This document shows positions 5,964 through 12,803 of a DNA stretch of 12,803 nt, one piece after another. The DNA lies in assembly GCA_902475645.1 (NCBI GenBank), contig CABSAH010000036.1, positions 1-12,803 of the forward strand. The letters run 5' to 3'. The stretch comes from an uncultured Christensenellaceae bacterium. GTDB taxonomy: Bacteria > Bacillota > Clostridia > Christensenellales > CAG-138. Positions within the stretch are counted from its first letter, which is position 1. Each line of letters opens with the position of its first letter. Both the position numbers and the translations under genes were made by a program. The notes under the pieces were generated by a model. The model saw only the letters and a list, made by a program, of their open reading frames with translations, was not told the DNA's origin and did no database searches.

Positions 5964-5994
5964 AAATGGGTAAAAGGGCGCAGTATACCCATTT
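5964..5994 (+). repeat. Perfect 9-bp inverted repeat in the mraZ leader
   Basis: AAATGGGTA at 5964-5972 and TACCCATTT at 5986-5994 are exact reverse complements with 13 nt between. The hairpin would sit at the very 5' end of the dcw mRNA, before the GGAGG at 6006-6010. No T tract follows. It could stabilise the message or be a protein-binding palindrome. Confidence 0.6.
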
Positions 5995-6020
5995 GAAGGG
6001 GATTCGGAGGCAACGGAAAG

Positions 6021-6473
6021 GTGCTTATAGGCTGTTTTGAACATAATATGGACAGCAAGGGCAGGATAATAATCCCGTCCAAATGGCGCTTGGATCTGGG
6101 GGCGCGGATGATCGTTACCTGCGGCTTTGCACGCAAGGGGGATTATCAGTGCCTTATGGGCATGTCCGAAGAAAGATGGGGCGCGTTCGTAAGCGCCGTG
6201 CAGAACGTTTCGCTGGCGGATATAGTTGTGCAGAAGGCGCTGAGGAAGCTTTTTGCGCTGGCATGCGAATGTGAACTGGACAAGCAGGGGCGCATACTGA
6301 TTGCCCCAAGCCTTAGGGAAAGGGCGCAGCTTGACGGGGACATAATGCTGGCGGGCGCAAACAACCGCATAGAGATATGGAACCGCGCCAAATGGAACGA
6401 GGAAATGGACGATGAATCCGGCTTCGATGACGAAACGCTGCTTGCGCTTACGAGGATACAGAGCGGCCTATGA
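6021..6473 (+). CDS. mraZ: Transcriptional regulator MraZ
   Basis: A 150-residue protein, normal length for MraZ, the AbrB/SpoVT-fold repressor at the head of dcw clusters. It forms ring oligomers that bind repeated sites at its own promoter. Two tandem copies of the fold are visible, each with the DxxxGR signature: DSKGRIIIPSKWR (11-23) and DKQGRILIAPSLRE (87-100). A conserved NRIEIW lies at 115-120. The GTG start is chosen because GGAGG (6006-6010) lies 10 nt upstream and MLIGCFEHNMD is the expected N-terminus. Its stop overlaps the rsmH start (ATGA). The triple AAGTG box upstream is the likely target. Confidence 0.95.
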   Translation: MLIGCFEHNMDSKGRIIIPSKWRLDLGARMIVTCGFARKGDYQCLMGMSEERWGAFVSAVQNVSLADIVVQKALRKLFALACECELDKQGRILIAPSLRERAQLDGDIMLAGANNRIEIWNRAKWNEEMDDESGFDDETLLALTRIQSGL

Positions 6474-7408
6474 GCGAATTTAAGCACATACCAATAATGC
6501 TAAACGAGGTTATGGAGCTGCTTAAGCCGCAGCGCGGCGGCATATATGCCGACGGGACGCTGGGCGGCGGCGGGCATAGCGAGGCCATACTGACGGCATT
6601 GCCGGAGGGCGGCAGGCTATACGGCATAGACCGCGATACGGACGCGATTAACGCGGCGGGCAGGCGGCTTGAACGCTTCGGGGATAAATTCACGGCGGTA
6701 CACGGCAACTTTTTTGATATGAAGGAGCTTATGCGCCGCAACGGGGTGGACAAGCTGGACGGCATACTGATGGACCTTGGCGTATCGTCATATCAGCTTG
6801 ATGCGGCGGAACGCGGGTTTTCGTATAAGGAGGACGCGCCGCTGGATATGCGCATGGATAAGGGCGCGGCGCTGAGCGCATACGACGTTGTTAACGGATA
6901 CGGCAGCGAGCAGCTTTTCAGGATAATAAAGGACTACGGCGAGGAGCGCTACGCTTCGCGCATAGCCAACGCAATAGTCAAAAGGCGCGGCGAAAGGCCG
7001 ATAGAAACCACGGTGGAGCTTGCGGGCATAATAGCCCAAAGCATGCCGGCGGCGGCAAGAAGGGAAGCGCAGCATCCCGCAAAGCGCACGTTTCAGGCAA
7101 TACGCATAGAGGTCAACAACGAGCTTGGCGGCCTTGAAAAGGCCATTGACGATGCGCACGACCTATTGGCCCCGGGCGGGGTGATGGCGGTTATAACATT
7201 CCATTCGCTGGAGGATAGGATAATAAAGCAGGCGTTCAGGCGGTTTGAAAAGCCCTGCACCTGCGACCCGCGCGCCCCCATATGCACCTGCGGCAAGGTG
7301 CCGACGGCAAGGATACTTACAAAAAAGCCGCTTACGGCGGAAGAAGAGGAATTGGAGCATAACCCGCGCGCAAGGAGCGCAAAGCTTAGGGCGATAGAAA
7401 AGCTTTAG
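6470..7408 (+). CDS. rsmH: 16S rRNA (cytosine(1402)-N4)-methyltransferase RsmH
   Basis: Transfers a methyl group from S-adenosylmethionine to N4 of C1402 of 16S rRNA, in the P site of the small subunit. The 312-residue length is usual for the family. The SAM-binding motif is GTLGGGGHS (29-37) and the acidic loop after strand 2 is GIDRD (52-56). Family signatures are LMDLGVSSYQLD (100-111), RGFSY (115-119) and DMRMD (126-130), with PAKRTFQAIRIEVNNEL at 203-219 and VITFHSLEDRI at 241-251. Cys263, Cys265, Cys272 and Cys274 form a CxC...CxC pair common in Firmicutes RsmH and possibly metal-binding. The start codon overlaps the mraZ stop, indicating translational coupling. mraW is the older symbol. 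Confidence 0.97.
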   Translation: MSEFKHIPIMLNEVMELLKPQRGGIYADGTLGGGGHSEAILTALPEGGRLYGIDRDTDAINAAGRRLERFGDKFTAVHGNFFDMKELMRRNGVDKLDGILMDLGVSSYQLDAAERGFSYKEDAPLDMRMDKGAALSAYDVVNGYGSEQLFRIIKDYGEERYASRIANAIVKRRGERPIETTVELAGIIAQSMPAAARREAQHPAKRTFQAIRIEVNNELGGLEKAIDDAHDLLAPGGVMAVITFHSLEDRIIKQAFRRFEKPCTCDPRAPICTCGKVPTARILTKKPLTAEEEELEHNPRARSAKLRAIEKL

Positions 7409-7437
7409 GCGCATAAATGGACAGGACGGTGAATAAA

Positions 7438-8022
7438 ATGGCAGCGACGGCGAAAAAGGGACAGAATATATACGCACCATCAAGGGTGTATTCGTATTCC
7501 CGCGCGGCCACGGCGGAGCAGCTTCCGTATGAGGAAGGCGAAAGCATACCCGCGCAGATACCCCGCGCCGAGCCGAAACGCCACGCCGCCCCGCAAACGC
7601 GCATAATGCGCGAGGCTACGCCGGCAGCAAAGCGCAAGCAGAGAACGCTGCCCAAGCTTATAAGCGTTACGGGCGTGCTGATGATAGCGGCGGTATTGAT
7701 AGGGCTGGTGTTCAGGTACGCATCGATAGCAAGCGCGTACAGAACGGTTAACGGCACGCAGGAAAAGATAGAGGAAAGCCAAAGAAGGATAACGGAGCTT
7801 CAGGTGCAGCTTGACGAGGCGGTGAGCATGGATGAAGCAAGGCGGGCCGCGGCGCAGGCGGGGCTGAATTATCCTACGGCTGAGCAGATAGTTGAAGTCA
7901 ACGGCGCCGTGGGCGGTTATATGAACGGCGCCGCAAGGACGCAGACGCAGGATGAGCAAACGACTGATACGGAAAGCGAACAGGAGCCGGACGGGGGTAC
8001 GGAGCCGAGCGAGCCACAATAA
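7438..8022 (+). CDS. ftsL: FtsL-like bitopic cell division protein
   Basis: A 194-residue protein with FtsL/DivIC topology: a basic cytoplasmic tail of about 70 residues, one membrane helix (about 72-93), then an external coiled coil with heptad-like spacing (about 100-142). A Gly/Gln/Glu-rich acidic tail (about 160-194) probably stays disordered. FtsL works with FtsB/DivIC and FtsQ/DivIB to recruit and activate the septal PBP-FtsW synthase, and its place between rsmH and the class B PBP is the canonical ftsL position. Sequence conservation in the family is low, so topology and position carry the call. An in-frame ATG at 7417 is possible; 7438 is preferred because AGGACGGTGA (7423-7432) gives a better ribosome binding site. 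The cytoplasmic and C-terminal tails are longer than in E. coli FtsL. Confidence 0.8.
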   Translation: MAATAKKGQNIYAPSRVYSYSRAATAEQLPYEEGESIPAQIPRAEPKRHAAPQTRIMREATPAAKRKQRTLPKLISVTGVLMIAAVLIGLVFRYASIASAYRTVNGTQEKIEESQRRITELQVQLDEAVSMDEARRAAAQAGLNYPTAEQIVEVNGAVGGYMNGAARTQTQDEQTTDTESEQEPDGGTEPSEPQ

Positions 8023-8035
8023 AGGGCTTGCCCTT
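8022..8035 (+). other. Small perfect hairpin directly after the ftsL stop
   Basis: AAGGG (8022-8026), CTTG loop, CCCTT (8031-8035); the CTTG would form a stable CUUG tetraloop in RNA. It overlaps the last base of the ftsL stop and has no T tract after it, so it is more likely a processing or stability element than a terminator. Confidence 0.4.
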
Positions 8036-8084
8036 GCATGGGACGGAGTGCGGCGGCTGATAAAACAAAAAGGAGGGCGCAGCC

Positions 8085-10220
8085 TTGGACGCACCGGGCA
8101 TTTCCAATAAAAAACGGCTTAAAATAATGCTTTGGATAATATGTGGGCTGTTCCTGCTGCTCGTCATAAGACTGGTTAAGGTAATGGTCATTGACGGCGA
8201 CGAGATGGCAAACCGCGCAGAATCGCAGCAAACAAGGAACACCATGCTAAGCGCAACGCGCGGCAAAATACTCGATTCAACGGGCGTGGTGCTTGCAAGG
8301 AACGCCACAGCGTATAAAATAGTCGTTTGGCCCAAGGCCATAAAGCCCGATGAGCGCGAAAGGGCAGCCAGGGAGCTTTCAAATCTGCTGGGCATGGATT
8401 ACGCAAGGGTGCTTGAAAGGATTAACTCCGATAAACAGGAAATTATACTTGCCCGCCAGGTGGAGCGGGACGTTGTGGATAAAATAGAGGCCATGAAGCT
8501 GGGCAACGGCGTGGGCACGGCAATAGACACAAAGCGCTATTACAGCTCCGGTTCGCTTTTCAGCCAGCTTTTGGGCTTCACTACGGTTGACGGCGAAGGC
8601 CAGGCGGGGCTTGAGCAGAAATACGACAAGTACCTTTCCGGCAGGGACGGCCGCATGATAACGGAAACCGACGCAAGGAATAACGCCCTTGCATACGGCG
8701 TGCAGGAAATGATAGAGGCTGCCGACGGCGACGATATAGTGCTTACCACCGATGCGGTTATGCAGAGCGCGCTTGAAAAGGCGTGCAGGGAGGCGCTGGA
8801 GGTAAACAAGGCCGTGAGCGTGCAGGGCATAATAATGGACTGCACCACGGGGGAAATAAAGGCGCTGACCACCCAGCCGGACTTTGACCCGAACTCCCCG
8901 CCAAGGAGCGACATGGCGCTGCTCAATTCGCTTATGCGCAACCGCGTTGTTACCGATGCGTATGAGCCGGGCTCAACCTTTAAGCTTATAACGCTTGCCG
9001 CGGCGCTTGACAGCCACAGCGTAAGCGTGGATACGGGCTTTAGCTGCGATGGTGGCTGCACCGTGAACGGGGAAAGGATAAAGTGCTGGAAGCACGGCGG
9101 TCACGGCGCGCAGACGCTTTACAGGGCGGTGCAGAATTCCTGCAACCCAAGCTTTGTACGCATGGCGCTCAGCATGGGAACGGAAACGTTCTATGATTAT
9201 ATATATGCCTTCGGCTTCGGCTCCTCCACGGGCAGCGGAATAACCGGGGAAAGCGCGGGCATTGTTACGCACCAGAAGTACATTACCGACAATACGCTTG
9301 CCCGCATAGGCTTTGGGCAGAGCATAGCGGTAACGCCGCTCCAGCTCGTTACGGCGGTAAGCGCGGCGGTAAACGGCGGCAAGCTTATGCAGCCCTATGT
9401 TGTGGACAGCATTGTTGCGCCGGACGGCACGGTGGTTATGAAAAACGAGCCCACGGTGGTGCGCCGCGTTATAAGCGGGGAAACCTCCGCGCTGGTGCGG
9501 GATATAGCCGAAAGCGTGGTTAGCGAGGGCAGCGGCAAAAACGCCGCCATACCCGGATACAGGGTGGGCGGAAAGACCGGAACCGCGCAGAAGTACGGCG
9601 CAGACGGCAAGGTTGCGCAGGGCAAGCTTATAGCCTCCTTCATAGGCTTTGCACCGGCTGACGAGCCTAAGTACGTTTGCCTGATACTGGTGGACGAACC
9701 GCAGGTCGGCACCATATTCGGCAGCACCGTAGCCGCGCCGTTCGTGAAGCAGGTCATGGAGGAGGTGCTGAGGTATTCGGGCTACCTTCCCCAAGCGGCG
9801 GAGGGCAGCGTGTTGGTTCCCGACGTTACGGGCATGAGCGTGAACGAGGCTAAGCATGAGCTTGGCAGGGCCGGGCTTGAAGCAGTGTTTCAGGATGACG
9901 GGAACGAGCTTGTTACCGCGCAGATACCCGCAGCGGGGGCCACGGTGCAATCGGGCAGCGGAGTGCTGCTGTACACGGTCATGACCTCCGTTGACGAGCC
10001 GGACATAACCCAGGAAGAGGACGAAATGGTAACGGTTCCGGACGTTTTTGACAAAACGCGGCTTGAAGCGAGCGATGCGCTAAAGGCCAACGGATTGAAA
10101 ATTAAGATAGATCCGCCGGATCAATCCGGCAAGGCGATACGGCAATCCCCGGCAGCGGGGGAAACCGTACAAAGGGGCACGGAGGTGCTTGTTGAATTTT
10201 CTGATACGGGGATAGGGTAA
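8085..10220 (+). CDS. Class B penicillin-binding protein with two PASTA domains (FtsI/PBP2B/SpoVD type)
   Basis: A septal peptidoglycan transpeptidase that cross-links stem peptides outside the membrane, working with FtsW and the FtsL complex. In the 711 residues, a membrane helix lies at about 13-33, the N-terminal dimerisation/pedestal domain starts around 55 (ATRGKILDSTGVVLARN), and the transpeptidase domain spans about 245-565. The active-site motifs are complete: S297-T-F-K300 in EPGSTFK, S352-C-N354, and K497-T-G-T500 in GGKTGTAQ. Two PASTA domains follow (about 574-632 and 647-706), each opening with VPDV. Two PASTA domains resemble B. subtilis PBP2B more than SpoVD (one), but the domain count does not settle division versus sporulation use. 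TTG is the start, supported by AGGAGG at 8071-8076, 8 nt upstream. Confidence 0.93.
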   Translation: MDAPGISNKKRLKIMLWIICGLFLLLVIRLVKVMVIDGDEMANRAESQQTRNTMLSATRGKILDSTGVVLARNATAYKIVVWPKAIKPDERERAARELSNLLGMDYARVLERINSDKQEIILARQVERDVVDKIEAMKLGNGVGTAIDTKRYYSSGSLFSQLLGFTTVDGEGQAGLEQKYDKYLSGRDGRMITETDARNNALAYGVQEMIEAADGDDIVLTTDAVMQSALEKACREALEVNKAVSVQGIIMDCTTGEIKALTTQPDFDPNSPPRSDMALLNSLMRNRVVTDAYEPGSTFKLITLAAALDSHSVSVDTGFSCDGGCTVNGERIKCWKHGGHGAQTLYRAVQNSCNPSFVRMALSMGTETFYDYIYAFGFGSSTGSGITGESAGIVTHQKYITDNTLARIGFGQSIAVTPLQLVTAVSAAVNGGKLMQPYVVDSIVAPDGTVVMKNEPTVVRRVISGETSALVRDIAESVVSEGSGKNAAIPGYRVGGKTGTAQKYGADGKVAQGKLIASFIGFAPADEPKYVCLILVDEPQVGTIFGSTVAAPFVKQVMEEVLRYSGYLPQAAEGSVLVPDVTGMSVNEAKHELGRAGLEAVFQDDGNELVTAQIPAAGATVQSGSGVLLYTVMTSVDEPDITQEEDEMVTVPDVFDKTRLEASDALKANGLKIKIDPPDQSGKAIRQSPAAGETVQRGTEVLVEFSDTGIG

Positions 10221-10244
10221 GCCCATCCCGGGGAAAGGAGAAAT

Positions 10245-11684
10245 ATGCTGCTTAGTCAACTTGCCAAGGCCACTGAGCATACGCTTGTGGGTGAGGATAG
10301 GGAAATTGCAAACATAGAATACGATTCAAGGAAGGTGCATGAGGGAGACCTTTTCTGCTGCGTAACGGGTACGTTTTCCGATGGGCATGAATACGCGCCC
10401 ATGGCAAAGGAATTGGGCGCGGCGGCGCTGGTGGTGGAGCGCAGGCTGGATATTGATTTGCCGCAGCTTATTGTGCCGAACACGCGCATAGCGATGGCGG
10501 AGCTGGCTGCCGCTTATTACGGCTATCCTTCGCGGGAAATGAAGATGATAGGCGTTACGGGAACCAACGGCAAAACCAGCACCACATACATGATAAAGAG
10601 CATTGCCGAGGGAGCGGGGCTTAAGGTTGGGCTGATAGGCACAATACATAACCTGATAGGCGACAGGATAATTGAAACCGAGCGCACAACGCCCGCAAGC
10701 GTTGACCTTCAAAAAATATTGCGCGAGATGAAGAATTCCGGCGTGGAGCTGGTGGTTATGGAGGTTTCGTCCCATGCGCTGGACCAGGCAAGGGTGCATG
10801 GCGTGGAATTCGATATTGGCATATTCACAAACCTTACGCAGGACCACATTGATTATCATAAAACGTTTGATAATTACATTGCGGCAAAGAAAAAGCTGTT
10901 TTCGCAGTCCAAGCGCGCCGTTGCAAATGCCGACGATCCGCATTTTGCAAGCATAACGGACGGGCTGAATATACCGCTGACAACGTTCGGCATAAGGGAA
11001 AAGGCGGACTTTTCCGCAAGCGATATAGAGATAACCACCGCCGGAGCGCAGTTTGCAATGCGCACGCCGGAGGGAAGCATAAATATAAAAATAAGCATAC
11101 CCGGGCTTTTCAGCGTGTTCAATGCGCTGGGCGCGGCGGCGGCAAGCATGCTGATAGGCTTTGACGCGGACGATATACGCGAAGGCTTGGCAAGGCTTAA
11201 ATCCGTATCCGGCAGGCTTGAGCCCCTGCCCACAAACGGGGATTACAGCGTGCTGCTGGACTATGCGCATACGCCCGATGCGCTTGAAAACGTGCTGCGC
11301 ACGGTGCGCGGCTTTGCACGCGGCAGGGTGGTAACGCTTTTCGGCTGCGGCGGCAACCGCGATAAGGCAAAGCGTCCCATAATGGGCGAAATTGCGGGGC
11401 GGTATTCGGACTTTTTGATAGTGACGAGCGACAACCCGCGCAACGAGGAGCCGATGAGCATAATAGAAAGCGTGGTGGAGGGCGTGAATAAGTCCGGCTG
11501 CCCGCACGTTGTTATAGAGGATAGGCGCGCCGCAATAAAGTACGCGCTTGACCACGCCAAGGAGAAGGACGTTATACTCCTTGCGGGCAAGGGACACGAG
11601 AACTATCAGGAAATAGGCGGCGGCAAGCGGCATTTTGACGAAAAGGAGATAGTTGCGGAGCTGCTTGGCGAGGCGGACAAATGA
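10245..11684 (+). CDS. murE: UDP-MurNAc-L-alanyl-D-glutamate--2,6-diaminopimelate ligase
   Basis: Cytoplasmic ATP-dependent ligase adding the third stem-peptide residue to UDP-MurNAc-L-Ala-D-Glu. The 479 residues show the three Mur ligase domains: N-terminal UDP-binding (1-95, with YDSRKV at 26-31), central ATPase with P-loop GVTGTNGKTSTT (103-114), ERTTPAS (146-152), EVSSHALDQ (173-181), LTQDHIDYH (197-205) and Lys215 in YIAAKKKLF, equivalent to the carbamylated lysine. The C-terminal domain has SGRLE (322-326), DYAHTPDAL (339-347) and GCGGNRDKAKRP (367-378). The specificity motif DNPR (396-399, followed by NEEP) marks meso-diaminopimelate use; lysine-adding enzymes carry a different residue after DNP. 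AAGGAG (10235-10240) lies 4 nt before the ATG. murF does not follow it. Confidence 0.96.
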   Translation: MLLSQLAKATEHTLVGEDREIANIEYDSRKVHEGDLFCCVTGTFSDGHEYAPMAKELGAAALVVERRLDIDLPQLIVPNTRIAMAELAAAYYGYPSREMKMIGVTGTNGKTSTTYMIKSIAEGAGLKVGLIGTIHNLIGDRIIETERTTPASVDLQKILREMKNSGVELVVMEVSSHALDQARVHGVEFDIGIFTNLTQDHIDYHKTFDNYIAAKKKLFSQSKRAVANADDPHFASITDGLNIPLTTFGIREKADFSASDIEITTAGAQFAMRTPEGSINIKISIPGLFSVFNALGAAAASMLIGFDADDIREGLARLKSVSGRLEPLPTNGDYSVLLDYAHTPDALENVLRTVRGFARGRVVTLFGCGGNRDKAKRPIMGEIAGRYSDFLIVTSDNPRNEEPMSIIESVVEGVNKSGCPHVVIEDRRAAIKYALDHAKEKDVILLAGKGHENYQEIGGGKRHFDEKEIVAELLGEADK

Positions 11685-11711
11685 TAAGAAGGGCTTAAGC
11701 GTCCCTTTATC
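11683..11711 (+). other. Imperfect hairpin in the murE-mraY gap
   Basis: GATAAGAAGGG (11683-11693) pairs with CCCTTTATC (11703-11711), leaving a 2-nt bulge and a 9-nt loop. The structure starts inside the murE stop and ends next to the mraY ribosome binding site GGAGGA (11712-11717). It may affect mraY translation or mRNA processing. No T tract follows, so the operon probably continues. Confidence 0.4.
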
Positions 11712-11722
11712 GGAGGAATAGC

Positions 11723-12739
11723 ATGAAATACGCGATATATGCTTTTATTGTTTCAGCCGTGGTCACAATAGCCCTCGGCCCGGTGATAATACCGATGCTG
11801 AGGCGGCTGAAATTCGGCCAGAATGAGCGCAGCGACGGCCCGCAGAGCCATTTGAGCAAGGCCGGAACGCCCACAATGGGCGGCATGATGTTCATTGCGG
11901 GCATATTGGTGGGAACGCTTGCGTTTTCGCTTAACGCAACGGAGCTTGCGCTTCCCGCGCTGCTTGCAACGGCGGCGTTTGCGCTGGTGGGCTTTTTGGA
12001 TGATTTCCTGAAGGTCAAGCAGAAGAACACCGTTGGCCTTAGGCCATATCAGAAAATAATTGCGCAGTTTGCAATAGCGTTCATATTGGCGCTGTATGCA
12101 TATCAGTCCCCGTTTATAGGGTCAAAGATATACCTTGCCTTCTTCGGGGTGGAATGGGACCTTGGCATATTCTATATACCCGCCATGATGTTCATAATAA
12201 TAGGCACGGTAAATTCCGTAAACCTTACCGATGGGCTTGACGGGCTATGCTCGGGCGTATCGCTCATATATTCATTGAGCATGATGATGATATTCCTGTA
12301 TATGGCGGCCGCGGTTAAGGCTCCCGTTGCGGAAGGACAAGCCGTGCAGACGCAGTACAGCGCGGAGCTTAGCTCCATGGCCATATTCACGGCCTCCGTT
12401 GCGGGCGGCTGCCTTGGCTTTTTGAGATACAATACCTATCCCGCCCGCGTGTTCATGGGCGATACCGGCTCCATGGCGCTGGGCGGCGCAATATCCGCAA
12501 TGGCCATATTCAGCCGCAGCGTGCTGCTGCTTGCAATAATGGGCGGCTGCTTTGTGGCAAGCAGCGTATCGTGCATATTGCAGGTGGGCTCCTATAAGCT
12601 AAGAAAGAAGCGCATATTCAAAATGGCGCCGCTTCATCACCATTTTGAATTGCTGGGCCATACCGAAACGCGCATAGTTTCGGCATATATGATAGTTACC
12701 GTATTGCTTTGTTCAGTGTGCCTGTTGGCATATCTGTAA
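11723..12739 (+). CDS. mraY: Phospho-N-acetylmuramoyl-pentapeptide-transferase
   Basis: Integral membrane enzyme moving phospho-MurNAc-pentapeptide from UDP onto undecaprenyl phosphate to make lipid I, with Mg2+. The 338-residue sequence has about ten membrane helices and the family motifs in order: substrate-loop region SKAGTPTMGG (45-54), Asp93-Asp94 in FLDDFLK, NLTDGLDG (167-174), FMGDTGS (244-250, with Asp247) and the periplasm-distal PLHHHFE (303-309). The C-terminal RIVSAYMI replaces the more usual aromatic-rich form but the rest is standard. GGAGGA (11712-11717) is 5 nt before the ATG. It lies 38 nt after murE, with no murF between. Ile codons are 25 ATA, 3 ATT and 0 ATC. Confidence 0.97.
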   Translation: MKYAIYAFIVSAVVTIALGPVIIPMLRRLKFGQNERSDGPQSHLSKAGTPTMGGMMFIAGILVGTLAFSLNATELALPALLATAAFALVGFLDDFLKVKQKNTVGLRPYQKIIAQFAIAFILALYAYQSPFIGSKIYLAFFGVEWDLGIFYIPAMMFIIIGTVNSVNLTDGLDGLCSGVSLIYSLSMMMIFLYMAAAVKAPVAEGQAVQTQYSAELSSMAIFTASVAGGCLGFLRYNTYPARVFMGDTGSMALGGAISAMAIFSRSVLLLAIMGGCFVASSVSCILQVGSYKLRKKRIFKMAPLHHHFELLGHTETRIVSAYMIVTVLLCSVCLLAYL

Positions 12740-12803
12740 AGATTTTTATTTGGTCGTTCGGTGCGTGCGGGCGAAGCCGTGGTTCCTTGGCGCTTGGCAC
12801 GGC
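12740..12803 (+). other. Start of the intergenic region after mraY
   Basis: No start codon with a ribosome binding site is visible in these 64 nt. GCCGTG (12776-12781) and CACGGC (12798-12803) form an inverted repeat running into the window edge, which could be the beginning of a larger hairpin. The next dcw gene (often murD or ftsW) is not reached. Confidence 0.35.

Noticed and set aside
8973..9950. A 325-codon minus-strand open frame opposite the PBP gene
   Set aside because: Shadow of the transpeptidase and PASTA coding sequence; no ribosome binding site or family pattern.
10326..11633. A 435-codon open frame on the minus strand opposite murE
   Set aside because: It is fully antisense to a clear murE and its translation is rich in Arg, Tyr, His and Cys with no recognisable domain. 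The ATA and GC-rich codon habits keep the opposite frame open.

Overview
The window looks like the chromosome of an anaerobic Clostridia-type Firmicute, probably an uncultivated gut lineage. This is an inference from the mraZ-rsmH-ftsL-PBP-murE-mraY division and cell-wall cluster, the two C-terminal PASTA domains on the PBP, the meso-diaminopimelate signature DNPR in MurE, the VanW-family protein, the ECF transporter S component paired with a type II pantothenate kinase, and strong AGGAGG-type ribosome binding sites. The DNA is fairly GC-rich, yet isoleucine is coded almost entirely by ATA (25 of 28 Ile codons in mraY by my count). No rRNA, tRNA, insertion sequence, CRISPR array or prophage gene is visible.

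Layout. Positions 1-253 hold a cluster of short GGACG-type repeats, a weak terminator-like hairpin and a good sigma-A-type promoter. They lead into a secreted, membrane-anchored C39-like cysteine peptidase (254-1975, +). Convergent to it is a Phd/YefM antitoxin gene (2091-2351, -) followed by an 18-codon stump of its RelE/ParE toxin (2045-2101, -), so this is a decayed toxin-antitoxin pair. Next is a two-gene minus-strand operon for vitamin B5 uptake and activation: panT-like ECF S component (3367-3993), then type II pantothenate kinase coaW (2521-3354). It has its own promoter and terminator. From a 233-bp divergent promoter region, a VanW-family membrane-anchored envelope protein (4227-5810, +) is read rightward and ends at a clear terminator.

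The right half (5924-12739, +) is a dcw operon: promoter with a triple MraZ-type operator, mraZ, rsmH, an FtsL-like protein, a class B PBP with PASTA domains, murE and mraY, with overlaps or gaps of 62 bp or less. Together these genes control cluster expression (MraZ), modify 16S rRNA (RsmH), assemble and run septal peptidoglycan synthesis (FtsL-like, PBP), build the UDP-MurNAc-tripeptide (MurE) and load the pentapeptide precursor onto undecaprenyl phosphate (MraY). murF, which usually lies between murE and mraY, is absent from that position.

I see no wholly new multi-gene system. The observations most worth a second look are the toxin stump beside an intact antitoxin, the 10-bp-phased MraZ box, the missing murF, the extreme ATA usage, the leader structures before panT and mraZ, and the repeat cluster at the left edge. 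No stretch longer than 300 bases lacks a gene.
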